DNA of 56,152 nucleotides from Candidatus Epulonipiscium fishelsonii (lineage in GTDB: Bacteria > Bacillota > Clostridia > Lachnospirales > Cellulosilyticaceae): NCBI GenBank assembly GCA_001983455.1, contig LJDB01000087.1, forward strand, positions 1-56,152. Reading direction: 5' to 3'. A model generated the notes under the pieces. The model worked only from the letters and a program-made list of their open reading frames with translations, ran no database searches and was not told the DNA's origin. A program made the translations under genes and the position numbers. This document shows, one piece after another, positions 45,181-53,877 of this stretch; position 1 is the stretch's first letter, and every line of letters starts with the position of its first letter.

Positions 45181-45831
45181 ATGAAACAGACAGAAATAAT
45201 CGAGTCATATAGAAACTATATGAAAGACCGTATTGGTATATATATGTTTTTTCGTGATGCATTTTTTGTAAAGCCATCGGAAGAACTAGTGGATAAGATT
45301 AAAAATATATATTTGAATAATGTAGAAGGTGAAGATATATTTGATTGGGAAGAACCTCTTTTTGAACTTAGCAAAATGCTAAACCAAGATGATAATATTA
45401 AGCTAGATGAGTTAAAGGCAGAGTATACTTATTTGTTTATTGGGCCAAAGAAAATTCCTGCACCGATATTTGAATCTGTATATCATTCAGATAAAAGGTT
45501 GCTATTTACAGAAAACACAATTGATGTTCGTAAAATATACCAAAAGTCTGGTCTTGAAGTATTAAGAAAAAATCAAATTCCAGATGACCACTTGGCGTAT
45601 GAAATGGAGTTTATGTATTACCTAGCACATAAAATCGAATCAGATATTACAAATGAAAATTTAGAAAGTAAGGTTGTAGCTACATCTAAATCATTTTTAG
45701 AAAAGCATCTTTTGAAATGGGTTCCAACTTTTTGTGCAAATGTAGAGCAATATGGAGAAAGTGAATTTTATAAAAAAATATGTAGTTCCCTTCTTAAGTT
45801 TCTAGTGTTCGATAATGATATGTTAATATAA
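45181..45831 (+). CDS. TorD/DmsD-family redox-enzyme maturation chaperone
   Basis: 216 aa, all-helical and soluble. The hallmark segments are EYTYLFIGPKKIPAPIFESVYHS (shown here by its start, EYTYLFIGP, near residue 80) and PDDHLAYEMEFMYYLAHK near 140. Such chaperones guard Tat-exported molybdoenzymes during cofactor loading. No molybdoenzyme gene is present here; its client may be elsewhere or may be the neighbouring ferredoxin or flavoprotein. GGAG lies before the ATG. Confidence 0.85.
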   Translation: MKQTEIIESYRNYMKDRIGIYMFFRDAFFVKPSEELVDKIKNIYLNNVEGEDIFDWEEPLFELSKMLNQDDNIKLDELKAEYTYLFIGPKKIPAPIFESVYHSDKRLLFTENTIDVRKIYQKSGLEVLRKNQIPDDHLAYEMEFMYYLAHKIESDITNENLESKVVATSKSFLEKHLLKWVPTFCANVEQYGESEFYKKICSSLLKFLVFDNDMLI

Positions 45832-45850
45832 GATAGGTAGCAAGAAATAT

Positions 45851-45889
45851 TAATAGGCAAGAGGCTCACAAACAGCTCCTTGCCTATTA
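45851..45889. terminator. Hairpin between converging torD-like and blaI-like genes
   Basis: TAATAGGCAAG (45851-45861) / CTTGCCTATTA (45879-45889), a perfect 11-bp stem with partial pairing inside. Probably a shared terminator though the T runs are short. Confidence 0.7.
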
Positions 45890-45940
45890 GTTATGATAAT
45901 ATAAAAATATATGTATACTTTTTAAACTTATCACTAAAGT

Positions 45941-46354
45941 TTAATGCGGCTCTTCATTTACAGAAAGATTAATTTTGCTAAGCCAACTTTGTAACTCTTC
46001 TATTTCTTGACAATTAGTTGGTTTTCCCTGATATAAGGCAATCAGAAAATTTTTTAATGAACCATCATATTGTTTGTTTAATAAACCTCTAGCTTGCATA
46101 CTTTCATATTCTTCTTGACTAATTAAATAAGAATATTGAGTGTTTGTTCCGACGGGTTTAACTTTTAATAAATTTTCTCTAACAAGCCTAGTTAAATATG
46201 TAGATAGAGTTTGTTTCTTCCAGTTTTTATTTTTGTAAGTATTAAAATAATTTAGTATAGCAGAAAAATTTTTAGGAACGGTGTTATTCCAAAAATACTC
46301 CATAATTTCCATTTCAGTTTTAGATAATTTTTTGATAGTATAAGCTCCTCTCAA
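45941..46354 (-). CDS. BlaI/MecI-family winged-helix repressor
   Basis: 137 aa from TTG. KKLSKTEMEIMEYFWN matches the BlaI N-terminus and KKQTLSTYLTRLVRENLLKV the recognition helix and wing. The C-terminal half (YESMQARGLLNKQYDGSLKNFL) fits the dimer domain. The start is unclear: the TTG at 46354 touches AGAGGAG (46345-46351), which would serve a start 8 nt further on. There the in-frame codon is ATC (46334-46336), giving a protein that begins exactly where BlaI proteins do. No BlaR-type sensor protease is adjacent. Two TACTACA half-sites in its own promoter suggest autorepression. Confidence 0.8.
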   Translation of the reverse strand: MRGAYTIKKLSKTEMEIMEYFWNNTVPKNFSAILNYFNTYKNKNWKKQTLSTYLTRLVRENLLKVKPVGTNTQYSYLISQEEYESMQARGLLNKQYDGSLKNFLIALYQGKPTNCQEIEELQSWLSKINLSVNEEPH

Positions 46355-46360
46355 TTATTA

Positions 46361-46397
46361 ATACTTGTAGTATATTATAAAGATGTAGTAATGTCAA
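46361..46397 (-). promoter_or_regulatory. Promoter and candidate operator of the blaI-like gene
   Basis: On the minus strand TTGACA (46392-46397), 17-bp spacer, TATACT (46369-46374). TACTACA occurs twice, once in the spacer and once overlapping the -10; the second forms the dyad ATACTACAAGTAT (46361-46373). The half-site resembles BlaI/MecI operators as I know them. Confidence 0.6.
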
Positions 46398-46432
46398 TAT
46401 ATTTCGTGCTCAAATTAATAAAATGTATTAAC

Positions 46433-46461
46433 TTGACAATTCTTCGTAGACATGATAAAAT
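46433..46461 (+). promoter_or_regulatory. Promoter of tRNA-Thr
   Basis: TTGACA (46433-46438), 17-bp spacer, TAAAAT (46456-46461) with an extended TG one base upstream. Ends 14 bases before the tRNA. Confidence 0.8.
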
Positions 46462-46475
46462 ATCGACATATTCAA

Positions 46476-46548
46476 GCTGTTATAGCACAGTCGGTAGTGC
46501 ACTACATTGGTAGTGTAGAGGTCACGGGTTCGATTCCCGTTAACAGCT
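46476..46548 (+). tRNA. tRNA-Thr, anticodon GGT
   Basis: Full cloverleaf by eye: acceptor GCTGTTA / TAACAGC; D-arm GCAC / GTGC; anticodon stem CTACA / TGTAG with loop TTGGTAG (anticodon GGT); T-arm ACGGG / CCCGT with TTCGATT. 73 nt including the discriminator base T; the CCA end is not encoded. Confidence 0.96.
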
Positions 46549-46583
46549 TTTTAAAATTTATTGTCTCACTTTAATTCATAATA

Positions 46584-46654
46584 ACTGATTCAGGAACAAG
46601 GTGACTAAATCTGTTATCATGATAAGAAGAAAAGGCTAAAGGTCTTTTCTTCTT
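46584..46654 (+). repeat. Copy B of the ~39-bp motif plus strong hairpin
   Basis: GATTCAG (46587-46593), GAACAAGGTGA, CTAAATC (46605-46611), then TGTTATCATGA: near-identical to 8944-8979. Next is an 11-bp perfect hairpin AAGAAGAAAAG (46624-46634) / CTTTTCTTCTT (46644-46654), loop GCTAAAGGT, which may terminate tRNA-Thr transcription. Confidence 0.6.
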
Positions 46655-46948
46655 ATTTACATACAATTCAAAGTTATTGATTCTCTTAACATTACCAAAC
46701 ACGCCGTAAAACCCCTAGCTTTAGCTATTGGTATCTAAGGCGATATTTTTTTTATAAGGACTTATATTAGTTGTAAGTATAATGCATAATACCAATATGG
46801 AAAAATTATATCAGCCTAGGAAACTATAGTGTTCTGCCCTAGGAGAGGCAATGGCATGCCCTAACTAAAGGTCATACTGGACTATCAGAAATGAATTTGT
46901 CCTTTAATCACTTTAGAATCCCCTGACTTTAGACGTGGGGAGTATCAA
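46655..46948 (+). mobile_element. Degraded IS200/IS605-type remnant, right end without transposase
   Basis: No ORF. The right side reads GAATCCCC, a TTTAGAC-containing loop, GTGGGGAG and TCAA (46917-46948), the form of IS605/TnpB right ends, which end in a subterminal hairpin and TCAA. A second related hairpin, ACCCCTAGCTTTAGCTATTG, lies at 46711-46730 within a CGCC / GGCG dyad. TGCC / GGCA dyads near 46836-46860 add structure. The left border is uncertain and may include copy B at 46584. Neither tnpA nor tnpB is in the window. In intact elements this 3' segment also encodes the omega RNA scaffold. Confidence 0.5.
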
Positions 46949-46974
46949 AGAATAATAAATTTATTAAAAAAAGG

Positions 46975-47003
46975 TTGAATTCTCCAACAAAAAATTGTAC
47001 TAT
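46975..47003 (+). promoter_or_regulatory. Promoter of the pur operon
   Basis: TTGAAT (46975-46980), 17-bp spacer, TACTAT (46998-47003). The leader would be under 30 nt, leaving no room for a purine riboswitch; no PurR-box pair recognised. It begins 27 bp after the IS-like right end. Confidence 0.6.
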
Positions 47004-47036
47004 TAACTTATTCTTAATAACGAAAGAAGGAATAAC

Positions 47037-47537
47037 ATGAATAATAGAGTAGCAATTATAATGGGCAGTGATAGTGACCTTCCTGTTATGAAAAATACAA
47101 TTAAAAGACTAAAGGATTGGGATATTCCATTTGAAACACATGTAATGTCTGCACATCGTACACCTGAGAGAGCTTGCGAATTTGCAAGAACTGCAAAGGA
47201 CAATGGTTTTGCAGTAATAATTGCTGCAGCAGGAAAAGCAGCACATTTAGCAGGAGTCTTGGCAGGGCATACAACATTGCCAGTAATAGGAGTACCTATT
47301 AAATCAAGTACTATGGATGGATTAGATTCTCTTCTTTCAACTGTACAAATGCCTTCAGGAATACCAGTTGCAACAGTAGCCATTGATGGAGCTGATAATG
47401 CAGCTATTTTGGCAACTCAAATTTTAGCTATTTCAGATAAAAGCTTAGCTGAAAAACTTGAGCAGTTTAAAAAAGACATGGTTGCAGGTGTAATAAAAAA
47501 AGATGCAGCTTTACAAACACAAATAGAAAATTTATAA
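47037..47537 (+). CDS. purE: N5-carboxyaminoimidazole ribonucleotide mutase
   Basis: 166 aa class I Pur[13 protein letters not shown] near residue 8, [13 protein letters not shown] near 35, [25 protein letters not shown] near 65 and [12 protein letters not shown] near 118 are diagnostic. Normally works with PurK, which is not in this window. First gene of purECFMNH; AGAAGGA precedes the ATG. Confidence 0.97.
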   Translation: MNNRVAIIMGSDSDLPVMKNTIKRLKDWDIPFETHVMSAHRTPERACEFARTAKDNGFAVIIAAAGKAAHLAGVLAGHTTLPVIGVPIKSSTMDGLDSLLSTVQMPSGIPVATVAIDGADNAAILATQILAISDKSLAEKLEQFKKDMVAGVIKKDAALQTQIENL

Positions 47538-47549
47538 GGAGTAATTGTA

Positions 47550-48266
47550 ATGAAAAAATTAGAACAGATTTATGAAGGAAAAGCAAAAAAAGTATATAAA
47601 ACAAATGATCCAAACTTATATATTGTTGATTATAAAGATGACGCAACAGCATTTAATGGTGAAAAAAAAGGTACTATTCATTCAAAGGGAATTATTAACA
47701 ATTTAGTTACAAATCATTTGATGAAAATGCTTGAAGGAAAAGGTATCAAAACTCATCTTGTAAAAGAAATTTCTGATCGGGAAACGATTGTAAAAAAAGT
47801 AGATATTATACTAATTGAAGTTATTGTAAGAAATATTGCTGCAGGTTCTCTTTCAAAAAGACTAGGCATTCCCGAAGGAACTAAATTAAAAACAACTGTG
47901 CTAGAGTATTGCTATAAAGATGACGCACTTGGAGACCCAATGATTAATGACTATCATATTGCAGCACTAGGGCTTGCAACTCCAGAAGAACTTAAGATCA
48001 TCTCAGACTATGCGTTTAAAATAAACGATATTTTAACAGAATATCTTGCAGATTTAAAAATTGAATTAATCGACTTTAAACTAGAGTTTGGACGCACACC
48101 AAATGGAGAAATTATTTTGGCTGATGAAATTTCACCAGATACTTGTAGATTTTGGGATAGTGGAACAGGTGAAAAACTTGATAAAGATAGATTTAGACGT
48201 GATATGGGCGGAGTAGAAGATGCTTATAAAGAAATATTGAGCCGCTTAATAGGTAGGAAACTATAA
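47550..48266 (+). CDS. purC: SAICAR synthetase
   Basis: 238 aa, normal length. [15 protein letters not shown] at the N-terminus, [43 protein letters not shown] segment read here as [11 protein letters not shown]. Joins aspartate to CAIR. 12 bp after purE. Confidence 0.97.
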   Translation: MKKLEQIYEGKAKKVYKTNDPNLYIVDYKDDATAFNGEKKGTIHSKGIINNLVTNHLMKMLEGKGIKTHLVKEISDRETIVKKVDIILIEVIVRNIAAGSLSKRLGIPEGTKLKTTVLEYCYKDDALGDPMINDYHIAALGLATPEELKIISDYAFKINDILTEYLADLKIELIDFKLEFGRTPNGEIILADEISPDTCRFWDSGTGEKLDKDRFRRDMGGVEDAYKEILSRLIGRKL

Positions 48267-48290
48267 ATTTTGAATATAAGGGGGACATAC

Positions 48291-49709
48291 ATGAGTAAGC
48301 TTAAAGAGGAATGTGGGATATTTGGGATTTATGATTGGGGAGAAAATTCTCAAGTTGCGTACGACACCTATCTTGCACTATATGCTTTGCAACATAGAGG
48401 GCAAGACAGTGCTGGAATAGTGGTAAATGACAAAGGCGTTATGAGAATCCATAAGGATTTGGGACTTGTTCCTGATGTATTTACACAACAAAACTTACAA
48501 AAATTGGGACAGGGACAAATTGCAATTGGGCATGCACGTTATGCAACAACAGGATATTTGTCAAGAGCAAATGCTCAACCTCTTCTTATAAATCATATTA
48601 AAGGAACATTAGCTGTGGCTCACAATGGAAACTTAACTAATGCAGCAGAGCTTAAAGAAGAGCTGGAATTAGAGGGAGCAATTTTTCATACCACAAATGA
48701 TAGTGAAGTAATTTCATATATGATTACAAAGGAACGTCTTAAATCTTCCGCTATTGAAACAGCAGTTGAAAATGTACTATATACACTTAAAGGAGCTTAT
48801 TCACTAGTGATTATGTCACCACAAAAGCTTATTGCAGCTCGTGACCCTTGGGGTTTTCGTCCACTTTGTATTGGTGAGAGTGATAATAAGATTGTTTTTG
48901 CCTCTGAGTCCTGTGCATTAGATACTATTGGTGCAAAATTCATAAGAGATGTTAGACCTGGTGAAATAGTTGTAGTTGAAAAAGATAGTGTAAAAAGCAT
49001 CGAAACCCACTGCAAATCTAAAGGAAATATGTGTGTTTTTGAATATATTTATTTTGCAAGACCAGACTCTGTTATTGAAGGAGCTAGTGTAAGTAAATCA
49101 AGAAAACGAGCAGGAATGTATCTTGCAATGGAACATCCCGTTGAAGCAGATATTGTTATGGGAGTTCCTGATTCTGGCTTGGATGCCGCTTTAGGATATT
49201 CTCAATATTCAAATATTCCATATGATGTAGGTTATATTAAAAATCGTTATATTGGAAGAACATTTATTCAAGATAATCAAAAAGAACGAGAAAATTCTGT
49301 AAGAATAAAACTTAATGTTATAAAAGAAGTTGTTAAAGGAAAAAGAATTATTTTGGTGGATGATTCAATTGTACGTGGAACAACCATTGGAAGAATTGTT
49401 AATTTGCTACGTGAATCAGGGGCAAAAGAAGTCCATGTAAGAATTTCTGCTCCACCGTTTATTAATCCTTGCTATTTTGGTACTGATATAGATAGTAGAG
49501 AAAATTTAATTGCTTGTAATATGTCAATTGAAGAGATTAAAAATTCCATTGGAGCAGATAGCCTTGGATATTTAAGTATTGAAAATGTAAAACGTATTGC
49601 AGAAGGAGCGGGTTGTGACTTTTGTGTAGGGTGTTTCTCGGGAGAATATCCAATTGAAGTGCCTAAAGATATGCGTAAAAATAAATTTGAAATGCCAATT
49701 AATATATAA
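48291..49709 (+). CDS. purF: Amidophosphoribosyltransferase, Fe-S type
   Basis: 472 aa. First committed step of purine synthesis. Starts MSKLKEECGIFGIYDW, so a seven-residue propeptide is removed to expose C8 as glutaminase nucleophile, as in the Bacillus enzyme. HRGQDSAGI, YATTGYLSRANAQP and the PRPP site VDDSIVRGTT are present. Cysteines at GNMCVFEY, LIACNMS and CDFCVGCFSGEYP match the four 4Fe-4S ligands. Start at 48291 follows AAGGGGG; an upstream TTG is not favoured. Confidence 0.97.
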   Translation: MSKLKEECGIFGIYDWGENSQVAYDTYLALYALQHRGQDSAGIVVNDKGVMRIHKDLGLVPDVFTQQNLQKLGQGQIAIGHARYATTGYLSRANAQPLLINHIKGTLAVAHNGNLTNAAELKEELELEGAIFHTTNDSEVISYMITKERLKSSAIETAVENVLYTLKGAYSLVIMSPQKLIAARDPWGFRPLCIGESDNKIVFASESCALDTIGAKFIRDVRPGEIVVVEKDSVKSIETHCKSKGNMCVFEYIYFARPDSVIEGASVSKSRKRAGMYLAMEHPVEADIVMGVPDSGLDAALGYSQYSNIPYDVGYIKNRYIGRTFIQDNQKERENSVRIKLNVIKEVVKGKRIILVDDSIVRGTTIGRIVNLLRESGAKEVHVRISAPPFINPCYFGTDIDSRENLIACNMSIEEIKNSIGADSLGYLSIENVKRIAEGAGCDFCVGCFSGEYPIEVPKDMRKNKFEMPINI

Positions 49710-49715
49710 TATTTT

Positions 49716-49748
49716 TAATGAATATAGGTTTGGAGCCTATATTCATTA
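49716..49748 (+). promoter_or_regulatory. Intercistronic hairpin between purF and purM
   Basis: Perfect 13-bp stem TAATGAATATAGG / CCTATATTCATTA with loop TTTGGAG, ending just before the purM ribosome binding site AAAGGAG. No U-tract, so mRNA processing, stability or purM access control is more likely than termination. Confidence 0.6.
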
Positions 49749-49767
49749 ATAAAGGAGAAATATAAAG

Positions 49768-50787
49768 ATGGATTATAAACAAGCTGGTGTGGACGTTGAA
49801 GCTGGATATAAAGCAGTTGAACTGATGAAAGCAAGTGTTGAAAAAACATTTATCAAAGGTGTCCTTGGAGGACTTGGTGGTTTTGGAGGACTATTTGAGC
49901 TTGATTTAGATGGAATTCAAAAACCAGTACTAGTGTCTGGGACAGATGGAGTAGGTACAAAGTTGAAGCTTGCTTTTTTGCAAGATAAACATGACACTAT
50001 AGGTATGGATTGTGTTGCTATGTGTGTAAATGATGTATTATGTTCAGGTGCAAAACCGCTATTTTTCCTAGACTATATAGCTGTTGGCAAAAACATTCCT
50101 GAAAGAGTTGCTCAAATTGTTTCTGGAGTTGCTGATGGTTGCGAAAAAAGTGATTGTGCTTTAATTGGTGGCGAAACTGCAGAAATGCCTGATTTTTACC
50201 ATCAAGATGAATATGATATAGCAGGATTTACAGTGGGCATTGTGGATAAGGATAAAATATTAGACAGCAAAAATGTAAGTATAGGAAATAAAATAATTGC
50301 ATTACCATCATCAGGAGTCCATTCTAATGGATTTTCTCTAGTGCGTAAAATTTTTAATATAGGTGAATGTGACTTAAATGAATACCATGAAAGTCTGGGC
50401 AAAACTCTAGGAGATGAACTTTTAACTCCGACTAAGCTTTATGTTAAACCAATAGTTGAACTGCTAAAACAAGTTGACGTAAAATCTATTGCTCATATTA
50501 CAGGTGGCGGTTTTTATGAAAATATTCCACGTGCGTTAAATGATAATGTAGTAGCCAAAATTTTTAAGGATAAAGTTCAAGTGCTTCCAATCTTTAAGTT
50601 AATTGCGGAAACAGGGCATATCAGCGAAAAAGACATGTTTAATACATTTAACATGGGTGTTGGGATGATTGTTATAGTGGATGAAAATGATGTGGATAAG
50701 ACTATTTCAATACTTAAAAGCCAAGGTGAAAATCCATATATAATTGGTGAAATTATAGAGGGCCAAAAAGGTATCGATCTATGTTAA
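49768..50787 (+). CDS. purM: AIR synthetase
   Basis: 339 aa, normal length. [14 protein letters not shown] at the N-terminus, [65 protein letters not shown] and [13 protein letters not shown] are all diagnostic. Makes the imidazole ring of AIR. AAAGGAG lies upstream and its 3' end overlaps purN. Confidence 0.97.
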   Translation: MDYKQAGVDVEAGYKAVELMKASVEKTFIKGVLGGLGGFGGLFELDLDGIQKPVLVSGTDGVGTKLKLAFLQDKHDTIGMDCVAMCVNDVLCSGAKPLFFLDYIAVGKNIPERVAQIVSGVADGCEKSDCALIGGETAEMPDFYHQDEYDIAGFTVGIVDKDKILDSKNVSIGNKIIALPSSGVHSNGFSLVRKIFNIGECDLNEYHESLGKTLGDELLTPTKLYVKPIVELLKQVDVKSIAHITGGGFYENIPRALNDNVVAKIFKDKVQVLPIFKLIAETGHISEKDMFNTFNMGVGMIVIVDENDVDKTISILKSQGENPYIIGEIIEGQKGIDLC

Positions 50788-51359
50788 AGGTAGCTGTTTT
50801 GGTGTCAGGTGGAGGAACAAATTTACAAGCGATAATTGATGCAAATATTCCAAATGTAAAAATTGAACTAGTTATTTCAAGTAAACCAAATGTATATGCC
50901 CTAGAGCGAGCTAAGCAACATGACATCGAAAGTAAAGTTATTTCCAAGAGAGATTTCACTACTCAATTGGAGTATGAAAATGCTATGATAAAGATTTTGG
51001 AGGAAAAAGAAATCGGCCTAATTGTTTTGGCTGGGTTTATGACTATATTGAGTACTCATTTTGTGAAAATGTTTGAGAGAAAAATAATAAATGTTCATCC
51101 TTCTTTAATTCCTTCTTTCTGTGGAGATGGATTTTACGGATTAAAAGTACATGAAGCTGCCTTGAAAAAAGGTGTTAAAGTAACGGGAGCCACTGTTCAC
51201 TATGTAAATGAAATTACTGATGGTGGTGAAATCATATTGCAAAAAGCAGTGGATGTTTTGGAAGGTGACACACCAGAGACATTGCAAAAACGTGTGATGG
51301 AACAAGCAGAATGGGACATTTTGCCCAGAGCAATTGCCCAAATTTGCAATGGATTATAA
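50781..51359 (+). CDS. purN: Phosphoribosylglycinamide formyltransferase
   Basis: 192 aa. [15 protein letters not shown] at the N-terminus, LAGFMTILS near 77, [13 protein letters not shown] near 103 (catalytic N-x-H), and [19 protein letters not shown]. Uses 10-formyl-THF. Overlaps purM by 7 bases, so translation is coupled. Confidence 0.97.
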   Translation: MLKVAVLVSGGGTNLQAIIDANIPNVKIELVISSKPNVYALERAKQHDIESKVISKRDFTTQLEYENAMIKILEEKEIGLIVLAGFMTILSTHFVKMFERKIINVHPSLIPSFCGDGFYGLKVHEAALKKGVKVTGATVHYVNEITDGGEIILQKAVDVLEGDTPETLQKRVMEQAEWDILPRAIAQICNGL

Positions 51360-51379
51360 ATATAAAAAATTGGAGGAAA

Positions 51380-51441
51380 TAATGAGGAGCCTCATTATGA
51401 TTAACAATGAAAAAAAGAGCATTAATAAGCGTATCAGATAA
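51380..51441 (+). promoter_or_regulatory. Leader ORF and dyad overlapping the purH start
   Basis: A 19-codon frame (51382-51441, beginning [13 protein letters not shown]) starts 5 nt after a strong GGAGG (51372-51376), runs in another frame across the purH ATG (51407) and ends 30 bases inside purH. The dyad TAATGAGG / CCTCATTA at 51380-51397 covers the only other GAGGAG near purH, and purH itself lacks a well-spaced Shine-Dalgarno. This could couple purH translation to the leader. Confidence 0.45.
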
Positions 51442-52954
51442 AACAGGTGTTGTGGAATTTGCTAGAGATTTAAAAGATTTGGGGTTTGAAATTATTTCAA
51501 CTGGAGGTACATCCAAAGTTTTAGCCGAAAATGGGATTGATGTAATTGGTATTAGTGAAATTACTAGTTTTCCAGAATGCCTAGACGGACGAGTTAAGAC
51601 ACTCCACCCAAATATTTATGCTGGAATTTTAGCCGTTAGAGATAACAAAGAGCATATGGCACAAATTGAAAGCCTTAACGTAGAGACAATTGATGTTGTG
51701 GCAATAAATTTGTATCCATTTAAAGAGACTATCCTTAAAGAAAATGTAAGTTTTGAAGAAGCCATTGAAAATATTGATATTGGTGGGCCATCTATGATTA
51801 GGGCATCAGCTAAAAATTGGCAAGATGTGGCTGTTATAGTAGATCCAACTGATTATATAAAGGTTATAGAAGAGTTGAAAGCAGGAAGCATCAAACGTGA
51901 AACAAAACTAGACTTAGCAATTAAAGTTTTTGAATACACTAGTGCATATGATACACTAATTTGCAACTACTTACAAAAGTTTAGAGGCAACGAGAATGCT
52001 TTCCCAGAGAAGTTTACTGTAACTTATGAAAAGGTTCAAGATTTACGCTATGGAGAAAATGGTCATCAACAAGCAAGCTTTTATAAAGAAGTTGGCCACT
52101 TCAAAAATACTCTAGCTTATGCAAAACAGTTGAATGGCAAAGAATTAAGTTTCAACAATATTAACGATGCAAATGCAACTTTAGATATAATTAAAGAATT
52201 TGGCTATGATAAGCCAGTAGCTGTTGCAGTAAAACATGCAAATCCTTGTGGTGTTGGGATAGGGGAAACATTAATTGAAGCATACACAAAATGCTATGAA
52301 GCAGATCCTATTTCAATTTTCGGGGGAATTGTGGCTTTAAATCGTGAGGTTGATGAGCAAACAGCTTTAGAATTATCAAAAATATTTTTAGAAATTATTA
52401 TCGCACCAAGCTTCTCAAAAGAGGCAATGGATATTTTGACTAAAAAACCAAATCTACGTTTATTGGAACTTAAAGATCTTGCTACACCAAACGCTAATAT
52501 ATTGGACTTTAAAAAAGTTGCTGGTGGATTGTTAGTACAAAATTTGGATACACAATTATATGCTGAAGAAGATTTAGAAGTTGTTACAAAACGTAAACCA
52601 ACAGAAGAGGAAATGGAACAGCTTATATTTGCTTGGAAAGTAGTAAAACATGTTAAATCCAATGGAATTGCACTAGTCAAAAATAACGCTACTACAGGTA
52701 TTGGTCCAGGGCAAACAAATCGTATTACAGCTTTAGAACTTGCAGTGCATTATGCAAAAGATAATGCTAAAGGCTCTGTTATGGGCTCTGATGCATTTTT
52801 TCCATTTGATGATTGTGTAAGATTTGCCGGAAAAGCAGGTATTACTGCAATTATTCAGCCAGGAGGCTCCATTCGTGATGAAGATAGCATAAAAGCTTGT
52901 GATGAGTTAGGCATTGCGATGGTATTTACCAAGATACGTCACTTTAAACACTAG
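51407..52954 (+). CDS. purH: Bifunctional AICAR transformylase / IMP cyclohydrolase
   Basis: 515 aa, normal length. The N-terminal cyclohydrolase domain has [43 protein letters not shown] and [16 protein letters not shown]. The C-terminal transformylase domain has [26 protein letters not shown] and [31 protein letters not shown]. Carries out the last two steps to IMP. Last gene of the cluster. Confidence 0.97.
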   Translation: MKKRALISVSDKTGVVEFARDLKDLGFEIISTGGTSKVLAENGIDVIGISEITSFPECLDGRVKTLHPNIYAGILAVRDNKEHMAQIESLNVETIDVVAINLYPFKETILKENVSFEEAIENIDIGGPSMIRASAKNWQDVAVIVDPTDYIKVIEELKAGSIKRETKLDLAIKVFEYTSAYDTLICNYLQKFRGNENAFPEKFTVTYEKVQDLRYGENGHQQASFYKEVGHFKNTLAYAKQLNGKELSFNNINDANATLDIIKEFGYDKPVAVAVKHANPCGVGIGETLIEAYTKCYEADPISIFGGIVALNREVDEQTALELSKIFLEIIIAPSFSKEAMDILTKKPNLRLLELKDLATPNANILDFKKVAGGLLVQNLDTQLYAEEDLEVVTKRKPTEEEMEQLIFAWKVVKHVKSNGIALVKNNATTGIGPGQTNRITALELAVHYAKDNAKGSVMGSDAFFPFDDCVRFAGKAGITAIIQPGGSIRDEDSIKACDELGIAMVFTKIRHFKH

Positions 52955-52963
52955 TATGAGAAA

Positions 52964-52984
52964 AGGGCGAACACTGTTCGCCCT
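52964..52984. terminator. Shared terminator of pur operon and PH-like gene
   Basis: AGGGCGAAC, loop ACT, GTTCGCCCT. The TTTT run is on the minus strand, serving the PH-like gene best; the plus side has TAAAATTTT. The stem resembles that at 41781-41807. Confidence 0.8.
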
Positions 52985-52998
52985 CTAAAATTTTCAGG

Positions 52999-53832
52999 TT
53001 ATCTGTTATGATTATTATCAGGGTATTTATCATTAGATGGACTATTATAGTTGTTAGATTGATTGCTATAGTTACCATTTCTGTCACTAGAGTGAGGCCT
53101 ATCGCTAGAGTAAGTCCTATCACTAGAATGAGGCCTATCGCTAGAGTGAGACCTATCACTAGAGTGAGGCCTATCGCTAGAGTAAGTCCTATCACTAGAG
53201 TGAGGTCTATCGCTAGAGTGGTTCCTGTCACTAGAATGATTCCTATCGCTAAGTTGATTATTATAGTTATCATGCCCTTGAGGTCTATTACCATATTGTC
53301 CAATTTGATCTCTATGAGAAGGTCTATTATCGTATTGCCCAGCTGGATCTCTGTGAGAAGGTCTATTATCATATTGCCCAGCTGGATCTCTGTGAGAAGG
53401 TCTATTACTACTATATTGTCTTTCTTTCATGTCTTTAAAATAGTAGAACATATCTTTAGCAATAGATTCATAATACATATCAATTGAAATAATAAGATTA
53501 TTGTCTCTATTAAAGCCAATAATAATTTCTACATCAGAGTCAAATCTTCCACGACGATTTTGAAAGTCTAGAAATGTAATTTGGTCACGGCAAAAATCAT
53601 AGTATAATTCTCTTCTAGAGTTTCTTGTAAATGCTAATATTCCATTTGTTGTTATTAAATATGCATCACCGACGTTATTTTTGGTCAAATATAAAGCTTC
53701 TTCATTTCTATCTAGCATTCTATCTATTTCTTTAGTGTGTAAATCCCTTCCATAAAGAACTTTGCCACCACGTACACATTTGTCTTCAACTTTATCAATA
53801 GTATAATTCATTAAATAATCCCAATCTAGCAT
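52999..53832 (-). CDS. PH-domain-like protein with Ser/His/Asp repeat tail
   Basis: 277 aa, no signal peptide. Residues 1-135 form a compact domain (LYLTKNNVGDAYLITTNGI, ITFLDFQNRRGRFDSDVEII) that resembles bacterial PH-like folds; this is a tentative reading. Residues ~140-180 hold three RPSHRDPAGQYDN-type repeats and ~195-250 hold about ten (R/P)(P/T/N)(H/Y)SSDR hexapeptides, then an Asn-rich end. The tail is strongly hydrophilic and probably disordered. AAGGAGG precedes the ATG. Downstream paralogue lies 45 bp away on the same strand. No function recognised. Confidence 0.75.
   Translation of the reverse strand: MLDWDYLMNYTIDKVEDKCVRGGKVLYGRDLHTKEIDRMLDRNEEALYLTKNNVGDAYLITTNGILAFTRNSRRELYYDFCRDQITFLDFQNRRGRFDSDVEIIIGFNRDNNLIISIDMYYESIAKDMFYYFKDMKERQYSSNRPSHRDPAGQYDNRPSHRDPAGQYDNRPSHRDQIGQYGNRPQGHDNYNNQLSDRNHSSDRNHSSDRPHSSDRTYSSDRPHSSDRSHSSDRPHSSDRTYSSDRPHSSDRNGNYSNQSNNYNSPSNDKYPDNNHNR
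53065..53260 (-). repeat. 18-bp coding repeats in the PH-like gene tail
   Basis: About ten imperfect copies of an 18-bp unit encoding SSDRPH-type hexapeptides (plus-strand form contains ATCACTAGAGTGAGG or close variants). Each unit keeps the reading frame, so gain or loss changes only tail length. Confidence 0.8.
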
Positions 53833-53877
53833 AAAATCCTCCTTAAAATATAATTTGAATAACCCAAAAATATATTC

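Noticed and set aside
45181..45831. Evidence for a molybdoenzyme operon from the TorD gene
   Set aside because: No molybdopterin-binding catalytic subunit is encoded in the window, so only the chaperone family is claimed.
46476..46548. tRNA-Thr as an attachment site of an integrated element
   Set aside because: No integrase gene and no repeated 3' tRNA end found in the window.
46961..47036. Purine riboswitch before purE
   Set aside because: The leader after the predicted promoter is under 30 nt and shows no aptamer-like junction.
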